Assembly (NCBI RefSeq): GCF_036346855.1
Contig: NZ_CP107841.1
Location: 10,234,001 to 10,298,000, forward strand
Reading direction: 5' to 3'
DNA from: Streptomyces europaeiscabiei
Lineage (GTDB): Bacteria > Actinomycetota > Actinomycetes > Streptomycetales > Streptomycetaceae
Length of the DNA: 64,000 nucleotides
Below are positions 17,686 through 26,210 of the stretch, piece by piece. Position numbers and translations under genes: made by a program. Below the pieces are notes generated by a model. The model made no database searches. It had not been told where the DNA came from and saw only the letters and a list, made by a program, of their open reading frames with translations. Position 1 is the first letter of the stretch. Every line of letters starts with the position of its first letter.

Positions 17686-18738
17686 CTACCCGGACACCGC
17701 CGAAGTCCGAGCCGTCGTCGAGGGCCTCGTCGAAGTCCGCAGCACGAGCTCGGTGGCGAGTTCGATGCGCGGGGACGCGGGCGTCCGGCCCTGGGCGAGT
17801 TCCAGGAGGACCCGCGTCGCCTCGCGCCCCAGTTCCTCGAACGGCTGCCTTACGGCGCTCAGTGGCGGGCATGCCATGGCCGCCACCAGAGTGTCGTCGA
17901 AGGACATGACCGCCAGGTCGTCGGGGACACCGAGGCCCTGCTGTCGAGCTGCCTCCAGAACGCCGAGCGCCTGGGCGTCACTGGCGGCGAAGACGGCCGT
18001 GGGCGGGTCGTCGGCCCGCAGGATCTGCAGGCTGGCGGCGAGCGCCTCGGCGTAGTCGAAGTCGGTCGAGCGGACGATCGCGGGGTCGTAGGCGAGGGCG
18101 GCCTCCTCCAGCGCGGCCCGGTAGCCGTGCACCCGTGCCGCCCCGGCCAAGGAGTGCGAGCGGCCCGCGATCATGCCGATCCGGGTGTGCCCGAGGCCCA
18201 GCAGGTGCTGCACGGCGTCCCGGGCACCGCTCCAGTTGGTCACGCCGATGCTGGGAATGTCCTGCGTCGGTGCGCTGAGCGGGTCGATCAGGACCACGGG
18301 GATCCGCTGATCGACGATCCGGCGCTGATCCTCCTCGGCCAGCATCGAGATCACGATGACCATCCCGGCCGCCCCGAGCGCCACGCACTCCTCGAGCCAC
18401 CCGGAGATGGACCGGCGGCCCGTGGTCCCGGTGACCACGTCGATGCCCAGCTCACCGGCCGCGTCCACGATCCCGCGCGCCACCTCCAGGGTGTACGGGC
18501 CGGACAGGTCACGGAACACCGCGATGATCTGCCGGGGCGTCGCGGGATCCCGTTCCCAGGGACGGGCGTAGCCGTAGCGGTCCAGCAGCTCTTCGACCCT
18601 GGCCCGTGTCACCGCGCCGACGTCCCGACGTCGGTGCACCACCTTGGACACGGTACTGAGCGAGACTCCCGCCTCAGCGGCGATGTTCGTCAGCAAACCG
18701 TACTGCGCTTCTTGTCGGCCTCCGCCTTGATGTGCCAC
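17686..18738 (-). CDS. LacI-family transcriptional repressor of the arabinan locus
   Basis: 350 residues from GTG 18738. The helix-turn-helix is 'LLTNIAAEAGVSLSTVSKVVHRRRDVG', with hinge 'RVEELLDRYGYA', then a periplasmic-binding-protein-like sensor domain ('IIAVFRDLSGPYTLEVARGIVDAAGELGIDVV', 'AVFAASDAQALGVLEAARQQGLGVPDDLAVMSFDD'). It is convergent with the GH3 gene and divergent from the GH93 gene. The palindrome at 18929, in front of both promoters, also precedes the transporter operon, so auto-repression and repression of transport and secreted enzymes in the absence of arabino-oligosaccharides is likely. An in-frame start further upstream (18864) would add a non-conserved tail. Confidence 0.87.
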   Translation of the reverse strand: MAHQGGGRQEAQYGLLTNIAAEAGVSLSTVSKVVHRRRDVGAVTRARVEELLDRYGYARPWERDPATPRQIIAVFRDLSGPYTLEVARGIVDAAGELGIDVVTGTTGRRSISGWLEECVALGAAGMVIVISMLAEEDQRRIVDQRIPVVLIDPLSAPTQDIPSIGVTNWSGARDAVQHLLGLGHTRIGMIAGRSHSLAGAARVHGYRAALEEAALAYDPAIVRSTDFDYAEALAASLQILRADDPPTAVFAASDAQALGVLEAARQQGLGVPDDLAVMSFDDTLVAAMACPPLSAVRQPFEELGREATRVLLELAQGRTPASPRIELATELVLRTSTRPSTTARTSAVSG

Positions 18739-19040
18739 TTCGCTCGATGCCCGTTCTGCTCGCCGGACACCGATGTGCCGGACCGCACCGCATATCTGCC
18801 GGAGTCCCCGCTGCAAAATAGCCGGGCCCGGCGGGCGGCGGCAAGAGCGGCGCACGGACGACAAAGACCACCGGTCACCTGGTCGTGGGCCCGGCAGTCG
18901 GCGTCAACACCCGAGGGCGTGCGGTCTGCGAAACACTTTCGGAAACATGCCAGTGACATGAGGCCTTCGCATCCCAATACTCCGACTACACCCGCACGAG
19001 GTTATTCACCCGCCACAGCGATGAGCTCCGAGGAACCGTG
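18739..19040. other. Divergent regulatory region lacI-type / GH93
   Basis: 302 bp holding the promoters of the repressor and the GH93 gene and the operator at 18929-18941. No additional gene was recognised. Confidence 0.6.
18929..18941. promoter_or_regulatory. Putative LacI-family operator
   Basis: CGAAACACTTTCG, identical to the site at 11877. It lies about 190 bp before the repressor start and 100 bp before the GH93 start, where it can serve both promoters. Confidence 0.62.
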
Positions 19041-21230
19041 ATGACAAGACCCTTGGTACGGAAGGTTTTTGCGGCAGCGACAGCCGGCTGCGTCGGTATG
19101 GCGGCAGCCATCGCCTCCGCGGGGAGTGCGTCGGCGTATCAGCCGAGCCCGTCGAACATGTATGTGGCGGAGAACGCCGCCACCTGCAACAAGAGGCCCT
19201 GCGTCCTCTACCCGAAGTCGGCCCAGTTGCCGGGCGGCCGGATCGTGGCGGCGTTCGAGAACAGCCAGGGTGCTCCGGTGGGACAGACGCTGCCCGTCTA
19301 CAAGAGCGACGACGACGGCACGACGTGGCAGAAGCTGACCGATGTGAAGCCGCCCGCCGAGTTGTCCAACGCCCCTCAGTACGCGAAGTACACGAGCAAC
19401 TGGACCAACCCGTACTTCTATGTGCTTCCGCAGGACGTCGGAGACCTGAGTGCCGGCACGCTGCTTCTGGCGAGCGTTGTCTCGGGGGACGACTACTACT
19501 ACAAAGAGAAGAAGGCCGCCGACCCGAACTGGACGCCGACCGGCAACGGCGACCGGGAGGACGTGGCGATCGCGCTGTACTCCAGCACCGACCAGGGCGC
19601 GACCTGGAGCATCGAGAACATCATCGCCACCGGCAGCTGGCAGGGCGGGACCGACTCGACCGCCAACACCAACCGGCAGCAGGACCCCGTCTGGGAGCCG
19701 TACCTGCTCGCCCGCAACGGCCGGCTCGTCGCCTACTACTCCGACGAGAACGACTATCTCGACTACGACACCACCACCGGTGTACCGGTCCTCGACCCGG
19801 ACAACGACACCGCGCCGGACTCGGACGGCCAGATCCTCGCGCACAAGACCTGGGACGGCCGCAGCACGTCCTGGAGTGCGCCGGTCGTCGACATGGCGGG
19901 GACCACGGTCAACCGGGGCAACGGCAAGACGCAGATCGGCGGCAAGCGCCCGGGCATGACGACACTGGCCCCGACCACCGACGGCAAGTGGCTCATGACC
20001 TACGAGTACTTCGTCGGCGGGCCGGACGTCCGCTACAAGATCGCGGACGATCCGCTGAAGTTCCACGAGGCCGCCGACCACCCGATCACGTCGCTGCCCG
20101 TGCCCACCGGCGGGCGCACCCTGCCGACCGGTGGCAGCCCGGTGCTCCAGCCGCTGCCGGACGGGCGGATCGCCATGAACGCCGCCGGCGACAAGAACGT
20201 CTGGGTGAACGAGTCCGGCCGCAGCGACGGCACCTGGAAGGAGTACCAGACCCCGATCGCCGCCGGGTACAGCCGCAACCTCCAGTACGTGGAGGGCACG
20301 GGACGCACCCTGATCCTCCAGGCCGCGTGGGCGGGCGGCAGCGTCGGGCCCGTGAAGTACGCCGAGGTCGACCTCGGTCGCTCCGAGGGCGACTACACCA
20401 CTCTGGTCAATCGCGCGACCGGTCAGGCCCTCGGTCCCGAGGCCGGAAAGACGCAGGACGCCAACCTCACCGGCAACGTTCCCGACCTGGTGTCACGCAC
20501 CCTCGACACCGACGACGACTCCCAGCGCTGGCACCTGACCGACAAGGGCGACAACGTCACCCTGCTCAACAAGACCGGCGGCCGGGCCGTCGCCGTCTGG
20601 ACCGGCAGCGCGATCGCCGGACAGCGCCTGGCCCAGTGGGTCGACGACGGAGCCACCGACAAGCAGTGGACCCTCGTTCCGTCCACCGACGGCTATGTCA
20701 AGATCCGATCGGTCCGCAACTCCGGACTGTTCATGACCGGCGCGACCCAGAACGGCGCCGTCGACCTGCGGGCCGCCATCAACACCGCCGGCGACCCGGC
20801 CGCGGACGACGCGCAGGAATGGCAGCTCGTCCAGGAGCCCGCACCGAGCAACCCCTTCACGCTCAAGGGCGCCAACTCCGGCCGCTGCCTGGACGTCCCG
20901 AACGGCCGGACAGGTGTCCAGGTGCAGATCTGGGACTGCGGAGCCGGGAACCAGAACCAGCGCATCACGCAGACCAGCGCAGGTGAACTGCGCGTCGCGG
21001 GCAACTGCCTCGCCGCGAACGGTGACGGCACCACCGCGGGCACCAAGCTCATCCTCTGGCCCTGCAACGGCAAGTCCAGTCAGAAGTGGTGGTTCCGTCT
21101 GGACGGATCCGTCGTCAACCGCTCCAACGGTCTCGCCGTCGACGTCGGCAACTGGAAGACAGCCAACGGATCACCGGTCCAGCTGTGGACGGCCCTCGGC
21201 AACGCCACCCAGAGGTGGAGCAGAGGCTAG
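19041..21230 (+). CDS. Secreted sialidase-fold hydrolase, probable GH93 exo-arabinanase, with ricin-type modules
   Basis: 729 residues. Sec signal peptide ends near ASAGSASA-YQP. The catalytic region (about residues 35-450) is a BNR/sialidase-like propeller with 'VYKSDDDGTTWQKL', 'LYSSTDQGATW', 'QQDPVWEPYLLARNGRLVAYYSDEN' and 'GKRPGMTTLAPTTDGKWLMTYEYF'. The WEP and RPGM motifs resemble GH93 exo-1,5-alpha-L-arabinanases, which release arabinobiose. Two C-terminal ricin-type beta-trefoil regions follow (about 450-580 and 590-729, with 'GRCLDVPNGRTGVQVQIWDC'). ATG 19041 is preferred over GTG 19038 because GAGGA is spaced six bases from it. Neighbouring GH43 enzymes support an arabinan substrate. 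Confidence 0.78.
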   Translation: MTRPLVRKVFAAATAGCVGMAAAIASAGSASAYQPSPSNMYVAENAATCNKRPCVLYPKSAQLPGGRIVAAFENSQGAPVGQTLPVYKSDDDGTTWQKLTDVKPPAELSNAPQYAKYTSNWTNPYFYVLPQDVGDLSAGTLLLASVVSGDDYYYKEKKAADPNWTPTGNGDREDVAIALYSSTDQGATWSIENIIATGSWQGGTDSTANTNRQQDPVWEPYLLARNGRLVAYYSDENDYLDYDTTTGVPVLDPDNDTAPDSDGQILAHKTWDGRSTSWSAPVVDMAGTTVNRGNGKTQIGGKRPGMTTLAPTTDGKWLMTYEYFVGGPDVRYKIADDPLKFHEAADHPITSLPVPTGGRTLPTGGSPVLQPLPDGRIAMNAAGDKNVWVNESGRSDGTWKEYQTPIAAGYSRNLQYVEGTGRTLILQAAWAGGSVGPVKYAEVDLGRSEGDYTTLVNRATGQALGPEAGKTQDANLTGNVPDLVSRTLDTDDDSQRWHLTDKGDNVTLLNKTGGRAVAVWTGSAIAGQRLAQWVDDGATDKQWTLVPSTDGYVKIRSVRNSGLFMTGATQNGAVDLRAAINTAGDPAADDAQEWQLVQEPAPSNPFTLKGANSGRCLDVPNGRTGVQVQIWDCGAGNQNQRITQTSAGELRVAGNCLAANGDGTTAGTKLILWPCNGKSSQKWWFRLDGSVVNRSNGLAVDVGNWKTANGSPVQLWTALGNATQRWSRG

Positions 21231-21326
21231 CCCGCGTCGGCGCGCAGGCCCCTCGGATCCCTTCCGCGCCGAAGGGGGATGTGTCGTGCGACGACCAACC
21301 ATGCGGAACCATACTGGCCGGTTCTA

Positions 21327-21355
21327 TTGACGTGCTCCTGGCCAGAACCTATTTT
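21327..21355 (+). promoter_or_regulatory. Candidate promoter before GH43 gene
   Basis: TTGACG (21327-21332), a 17-bp spacer, then TATTTT (21350-21355), in a locally AT-rich stretch. It is a good match to a housekeeping-type promoter ahead of the gene at 21597, leaving a leader of about 235 bases. Confidence 0.45.
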
Positions 21356-21379
21356 CCGGTCGAAGATCCGTACAGTGTC

Positions 21380-21389
21380 CGAAATTTCG
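21380..21389. promoter_or_regulatory. Possible operator variant CGAAATTTCG
   Basis: The same half-sites CGAAA and TTTCG as the locus operator but with no 3-bp spacer, about 25 bp downstream of the candidate -10 element. It may be a weaker or different regulator site; the spacing change makes this tentative. Confidence 0.25.
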
Positions 21390-21596
21390 AACCGGTGGTA
21401 GTCGAAGGAGGCAGCCCGTGTACCGCACCCGTCGCCCGTTCAGGCCCGGGACGGCTTGACCGGTGCTGGCTCGCTCAAGTCGTCACCCGGCCCGCCACCG
21501 CACCGTCTCCGATCATTGCCAAGGCTCCGGCGATGCCCCCGCTCCTCGGCCGTCGATCGGCACAACGAGGCACCCGCAGAAAGACAGGGAATGCAC

Positions 21597-23027
21597 ATGC
21601 CCGCGGTTCTCGCTCGGCTGGCGGCGGTATTCGTCGCCGCCTGCCTGCTCTTCACAGCCCAAGTCGTGACCACACCTCAGCGGGCCGCCGCCGCGGACCC
21701 GGGTTACCTGATGACGCACTTCATCGGGGAGGGGTCGACCGGTCAGCAGATGTACTTCTCGTACAGCGCGGACGGTCTGAACTGGACCGACCTCAACGGT
21801 GGCGGGATGACCCTGCGCTCCACCGTGGGCACCCGCGGGGTGCGTGACCCCGCCCTGGTCCGCTCACCCGACGGCAGCAAGTACTGGATCATCGCGACCG
21901 ACCTGTGCATCGACTGCGGGCAGACGTGGAGTCAGTCCATCAACAACGGCAGCCGCAGCCTTGTGGTGTGGGAGTCGAATGACCTGGTCACCTGGTCGGC
22001 GCCGTGGCTGCTGAACGTCGCCGGCGCGATCCCCGACGGGCGCAACGCCTGGGCCCCTGAGGCGATCTGGGACCCGGCCAGCAACGACTACGTCCTGTAC
22101 TGGGCGACGAACACGCCCCTCAACGGCGCGACGAAGCACCGCATCCACTACGCCCACACCACGAACTTCCGCACGATCACCACTCCGCAGATCTACATCG
22201 AGCGCCCCGGCACCCAGGAAATCATCGACACCCAGATCGTCGAGGTCCCCTCCGGTGTCGGCAACTTCCGCTACGTACGGGCCTCCGGCGACGGCCAGAT
22301 CACCCTCGAAGGCAGCAACTCGATCCTCGGCACCTGGACCAACCTCGGCAACCTCTCCGGCATCGGCCTGACCGGCTCCCAGGTCGAGGGCCCGATGTGG
22401 ATGAAGTTCCGCGACCGCAACGAGTGGACCCTCTACCTCGACCAGTACGCGGCCGGAAAGGGCTACATGCCGGTCACCACGACCAACCCCTCCGCCTCCG
22501 GCACCTACAAGCTCCCGACCTCGGGAACCTACTCCCTGGGCGGAACGAAGAAGCGCCACGGCTCGATCCTGAACCTGACCGCCGCCGAGGACGCCCGGAT
22601 CCAGGCCCGCTGGGCCAACGTGGCGGGCAAGCGACTGCAGTCCTTCAACTTCCAGGACCGCTACGTCCGGCACAGCAACTTCGACGTACGCATCGACCAG
22701 AACGTCACCAACGATGACGCCAAGTTCCGGCCGCGGCCCGGCCTGACCGGCACCGGCACCGTCTCCTTCGAGTCGGTCAACTTCCCCGGCTACTACCTGC
22801 GCCACGACGGATCCGACTTCCAGCTCGTGTACAACGACGGCACCACCCAGTTCGCCGCGGACGCCACCTTCCGCCAGGTCGCCGGCCTCGCCGACTCGAC
22901 ATGGTCGTCCTTCCAGTCCTACAACCACCCCGACCGCTACATCCGTCACTACGCCTACCAGCTGAAACTCGAAACGATCACCACCGCGACGGGACGCAGC
23001 GACGCCACCTTCCGACTGACGAACTGA
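21597..23027 (+). CDS. Secreted GH43 arabinosidase with AbfB/CBM42 module
   Basis: 476 residues. ATG 21597 follows CAGGGA by six bases; ATG 21591 is too close to it. A signal peptide ends near RAAAA-DPG. GH43 five-bladed propeller motifs: 'GTRGVRDPALVR' (base Asp), 'WAPEAIWDPASNDYVLYW' and 'SQVEGPMWMKF' (acid Glu in EGP). From about residue 340 there is an AbfB beta-trefoil with repeated '(S)FNFQDRYVRHSNF', 'VNFPGYYLRHDGSDF' and 'HPDRYIRHYAYQL' units, binding arabinofuranose side chains. The architecture is that of Streptomyces avermitilis exo-1,5-alpha-arabinofuranosidase Araf43A. The precise subfamily is inferred. Confidence 0.87.
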   Translation: MPAVLARLAAVFVAACLLFTAQVVTTPQRAAAADPGYLMTHFIGEGSTGQQMYFSYSADGLNWTDLNGGGMTLRSTVGTRGVRDPALVRSPDGSKYWIIATDLCIDCGQTWSQSINNGSRSLVVWESNDLVTWSAPWLLNVAGAIPDGRNAWAPEAIWDPASNDYVLYWATNTPLNGATKHRIHYAHTTNFRTITTPQIYIERPGTQEIIDTQIVEVPSGVGNFRYVRASGDGQITLEGSNSILGTWTNLGNLSGIGLTGSQVEGPMWMKFRDRNEWTLYLDQYAAGKGYMPVTTTNPSASGTYKLPTSGTYSLGGTKKRHGSILNLTAAEDARIQARWANVAGKRLQSFNFQDRYVRHSNFDVRIDQNVTNDDAKFRPRPGLTGTGTVSFESVNFPGYYLRHDGSDFQLVYNDGTTQFAADATFRQVAGLADSTWSSFQSYNHPDRYIRHYAYQLKLETITTATGRSDATFRLTN

Positions 23028-23040
23028 CCAGACCGGGATG

Positions 23041-23083
23041 CCGGCGCCCTCCCACCACTTCGCACCAGAGGGGAGGGCGCCGG
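23041..23083 (+). terminator. Rho-independent-like hairpin after GH43
   Basis: A perfect 13-bp stem, CCGGCGCCCTCCC paired with GGGAGGGCGCCGG, with a 17-base loop, starting 13 bp after the stop codon. It separates this gene transcriptionally from the next GH43 gene. Confidence 0.7.
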
Positions 23084-23143
23084 TGCCGCAAGCGGATGAG
23101 AACCGTGCATCGAGAGGGACGACATGTATCGAGAGGAAAGACC

Positions 23144-24538
23144 ATGCTGGCAAGACTGATCAGGAGATCGACGTTCCTGGTCGCCCTCGTGGCGCTGGCC
23201 ACGAGTGTGGCGGTACCCGCGCAGCCGGCCGCGGCGGCGGACGCCGACTCCGCCTATGTGATGGGCTATTTCAAGGAGTCGCTCAGCGGCGCGGGCAACG
23301 TCAACGCCCTGCACCTGGCCGTCAGCGACGACGGCCGGGAGTGGACACCGCTCAATGACAACAACGCGATCCTCACCCCCACCGCGGGTACCAAGGGCAT
23401 CCGCGACCCGTTCCTGTACCGGCTGCGCGACGGCAGCTGGGTCGCGCTCGCGACCGACATCGCGGTGGGCGGCAGCTTCGCCAAGGCCAACCCGAACATC
23501 CACGTCTGGACCTCGCCCGACCTGGTGAACTGGTCGGCGGACCGGCTGCTCAAGGTCAACGGCACCAACCCGAACTCGTTCAGCTGGGCCCCGGCCGTCC
23601 ACTGGGACCCGGTCCGCAGCGCCTACGGCATCACGTTCACCACCATCCCCCAGGGCTCCTCGTACTCGGTGATCGCCGCCGCCTACACGACCGACTTCGT
23701 CACGGCCACCGACCCCGTGGTGTTCTACGACACGGGTTCCGGCATCCTCGACTCCCACGTCGTCACCGACGTCAACGGCCAGAACTACCTGTACTACAAG
23801 AGCAACGCGACGGGCCGACTGGCCGGCGCGCGGTCGACGTCGGTGGAACCGGGCAGCTTCACTAAGTACACCGAGGGCGTCGCCGAGAACCGGTGCACCG
23901 AGGCCCCCACGCTGGTGAAGTCGCTCACCTCGTCCACCTGGTCGCTCTGGGGTGACACCTACTGCCCCAACGCCAAGTTCGACCTGTGGCAGGGCGACCT
24001 GGTGTCGGGAGCGTGGACCAAGGTCGGTCGCCAGTCGTACACCGCGCCGCTGAACGCGAAGCACAACACCGTCCAGCCGATCACCGCCGCCGACCGCGAC
24101 CGCCTCCTCGCCCGGTACGGAGGCACGAGCTGGAACCTGCTGAAGTCGTACAACTTCCCCGGCCACTACGCCCGCCACGCGGCCTTCGCCGGCCGCATCA
24201 GCGAGATGCCCTTCGACCCGTACCAGGACGCGCAGTGGCGCCTGCGACCCGGCCTGTCCGACGCCAACGGCGTGTCGTTCGAGTCGGTCAACTTCCCTGG
24301 CTACTACATGAAGCAGGAGAACTTCGCGATCAAGGTGGTCAAGAACGACGGCACGGCGGCCTTCGCCACCGACGCCACGTTCACCCGCGTCGCCGGCCTC
24401 GCCGACGGGACCTGGTCGTCGTTCCGCTCGGCCAGGTTCCCGACGCGCTACCTCCGGCACTCGTCCTTCGCCCTGCGGCTCGACGAGATCTCGACCGCGA
24501 CGGGCCGCGCCGACGCCACCTTCGACATCGTCCACTGA
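23144..24538 (+). CDS. Secreted GH43 enzyme with AbfB/CBM42 module
   Basis: 464 residues from ATG 23144, behind AGGAAAG. Signal peptide to about AQPAAAA-DAD. Catalytic motifs: 'GTKGIRDPFLYRLRDGSWVALATD', 'SFSWAPAVHWDPVRSAYGITF' and 'ENRCTEAPTLVK', where the usual EGP acid position reads TEAP. The C-terminal trefoil (about 330-464) contains 'SYNFPGHYARHAAF', 'VNFPGYYMKQENF' and 'ARFPTRYLRHSSF'. The tail is closely similar to the previous gene's ('DATF.RVAGLAD.TWSSF'), pointing to duplication of a catalytic-plus-AbfB cassette. Confidence 0.86.
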   Translation: MLARLIRRSTFLVALVALATSVAVPAQPAAAADADSAYVMGYFKESLSGAGNVNALHLAVSDDGREWTPLNDNNAILTPTAGTKGIRDPFLYRLRDGSWVALATDIAVGGSFAKANPNIHVWTSPDLVNWSADRLLKVNGTNPNSFSWAPAVHWDPVRSAYGITFTTIPQGSSYSVIAAAYTTDFVTATDPVVFYDTGSGILDSHVVTDVNGQNYLYYKSNATGRLAGARSTSVEPGSFTKYTEGVAENRCTEAPTLVKSLTSSTWSLWGDTYCPNAKFDLWQGDLVSGAWTKVGRQSYTAPLNAKHNTVQPITAADRDRLLARYGGTSWNLLKSYNFPGHYARHAAFAGRISEMPFDPYQDAQWRLRPGLSDANGVSFESVNFPGYYMKQENFAIKVVKNDGTAAFATDATFTRVAGLADGTWSSFRSARFPTRYLRHSSFALRLDEISTATGRADATFDIVH

Positions 24539-24565
24539 CTCACCGGATGAGCCCACCGTGCCCGA

Positions 24566-24588
24566 CCGCCCGGCTGTCACCCGGGCGG
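24566..24588 (+). terminator. Hairpin between GH43 genes
   Basis: CCGCCCGG-N7-CCGGGCGG, an 8-bp stem 28 bp after the stop, with a further GC-rich flank able to extend pairing. Likely terminator. Confidence 0.55.
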
Positions 24589-24637
24589 CGGGGCGGTGCC
24601 TCCCGTCATGAACTCGCTGCTGCCGAAGGGGACTCAC

Positions 24638-26125
24638 ATGTTCCGTACCCGCCACTGGCTCATACTCTGGGCAGCTCTGCTGGCCCTGCTCGCACCGCTC
24701 GTCACCACGCAGCCCGCCGGCGCCGCCGACGGCCGGCCGTTCACCAACCCGGTCAAGTCACAGAAGGGCGCCGACCCCTGGCTGGAGTACCACAACGGCA
24801 ACTACTACCTGATCACCACGACCTTCACCGGCGTCCTGACCATGCGGAAGTCACCCACCCTGGCCGGTCTCTCCACCGCTCCCAGCGTCCAGGTGTGGAG
24901 CGACACCAACTCGGCCCGCAACAACAACATCTGGGCCCCCGAGATCCACTTCATCGACGGCAAGTGGTACCTCTACTACTCCGCCGCCCCTGCCGGAGTC
25001 GCCTGCTGCGACTCCCAGCGCACCCATGTCCTGGAGAGCGCCGGCAGCGACCCCATGGGTCCGTACACCTACAAGAACACCCTCACCGGCTCCAACCTCA
25101 CCCCGGGCGGCTGGCTGATCGACGCCAGTGTCCTCCGACACGACGACAAGCTGTACCTCGTGGGCAGCGGCTTCATCGGCGGCAGCAAGCAGAGCCTGGT
25201 CATCGCCCCCATGAGCAACCCGTACACGCTGAGCAGCCAGACCTTCAGCATCATCTCCAGCCCCACGCTGAGCTGGGAGACCCAGGGCGGCGCCGTCAAC
25301 GAGGGCCCTGAGCCGCTGTACCACGACGGCCGGACGTTCCTCAGCTTCTCCGCGAGCTCGTGCTCCACCCCGGACTACAAGCTGGGCCAGCTCGAGCTCA
25401 CCGGCAGCGATCCGCTGCTGGCGTCGTCCTGGACGAAGAAGCAGACCCCGGTCTTCCAGCGCAACGACGCGGCGGGCGTCTACGGCCCCGGCCACAACGG
25501 CTTCTTCACCTCGCCGGACGGCACCGAGAACTGGATCGTCTACCACGGCAACAACTCCGCGAACGGCGGCTGCGGCAACGGCCGCACCACCCGCGCCCAG
25601 AAGTTCACCTGGAACGCCGACGGCACCCCGGACTTCGGAACCCCGGTCGCGCTCGGTACGACCCTGCCCGGCCCCTCCGGCGAGACGGCGGCCACTCCCA
25701 CCGCCTACCAGCTCGTCAACCGCAACAGCGGCAAGTGCCTGGACGTCGTGAACGGGGACAGCACAGACGGCACCAACATCCAACAGTGGGCCTGCCACAC
25801 GGGCGCCAATCAGAAGTGGCGCATCGAGGACCAGGGCAACGACACCAGCCGGCTCGTGAACGCAGCCACCGGCAAGGTCATGGACATCGCCGACTGCGGT
25901 TCCGCCGACGGCGCGGACATCCGCCAGTGGTCCTGGCTGAACAACAACTGCCAGAAGTTCCGCCTCGTGTACACGGCCACCGGTGACTACGTCCGCATCG
26001 TCAACCAGGCCACCGGCAAGGTCGCCGACGTCGCCAACTGCGGTACCGCCAACGGCACCGACGTACGCCAGTGGACCTGGCTGAACAACAACTGTCAGCA
26101 GTGGCAGCTCAGGCCCACGACCTGA
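24638..26125 (+). CDS. Secreted GH43 arabinosidase/arabinanase with ricin (CBM13) module
   Basis: 495 residues from ATG 24638, after GAAGGGGA. Signal peptide ends near QPAGA-ADG. GH43 motifs: 'KGADPWLEYHNGNYYLITTTF' (base Asp), 'IWAPEIHFIDGKWYLYYSA' and 'VNEGPEPLYHDGRTFLSFSAS' (acid Glu). From about residue 355 a ricin-type trefoil carries 'NSGKCLDVVNGDSTDGTNIQQWAC' and two further NQKW/QQW repeats, binding galactose/xylan-type polymers. The 'NNIWAPEIHFIDG' form is that of the arabinofuranosidase branch rather than endo-arabinanase. Last residues QWQLRPTT complete the trefoil. Confidence 0.87.
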   Translation: MFRTRHWLILWAALLALLAPLVTTQPAGAADGRPFTNPVKSQKGADPWLEYHNGNYYLITTTFTGVLTMRKSPTLAGLSTAPSVQVWSDTNSARNNNIWAPEIHFIDGKWYLYYSAAPAGVACCDSQRTHVLESAGSDPMGPYTYKNTLTGSNLTPGGWLIDASVLRHDDKLYLVGSGFIGGSKQSLVIAPMSNPYTLSSQTFSIISSPTLSWETQGGAVNEGPEPLYHDGRTFLSFSASSCSTPDYKLGQLELTGSDPLLASSWTKKQTPVFQRNDAAGVYGPGHNGFFTSPDGTENWIVYHGNNSANGGCGNGRTTRAQKFTWNADGTPDFGTPVALGTTLPGPSGETAATPTAYQLVNRNSGKCLDVVNGDSTDGTNIQQWACHTGANQKWRIEDQGNDTSRLVNAATGKVMDIADCGSADGADIRQWSWLNNNCQKFRLVYTATGDYVRIVNQATGKVADVANCGTANGTDVRQWTWLNNNCQQWQLRPTT

Positions 26126-26136
26126 GCACCCACCGA

Positions 26137-26169
26137 GGGGCGGCTGCCTCTTCCTCAGGGAGCCGCCCC
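26137..26169 (+). terminator. Hairpin terminator
   Basis: GGGGCGGCTGCCT pairs with AGGGAGCCGCCCC (one mismatch) around a 7-base loop, 11 bp after the stop codon. Confidence 0.68.
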
Positions 26170-26210
26170 GCCCTGCTCCTCCACACCTTCGCCCGAGGAG
26201 AACGACCCCC

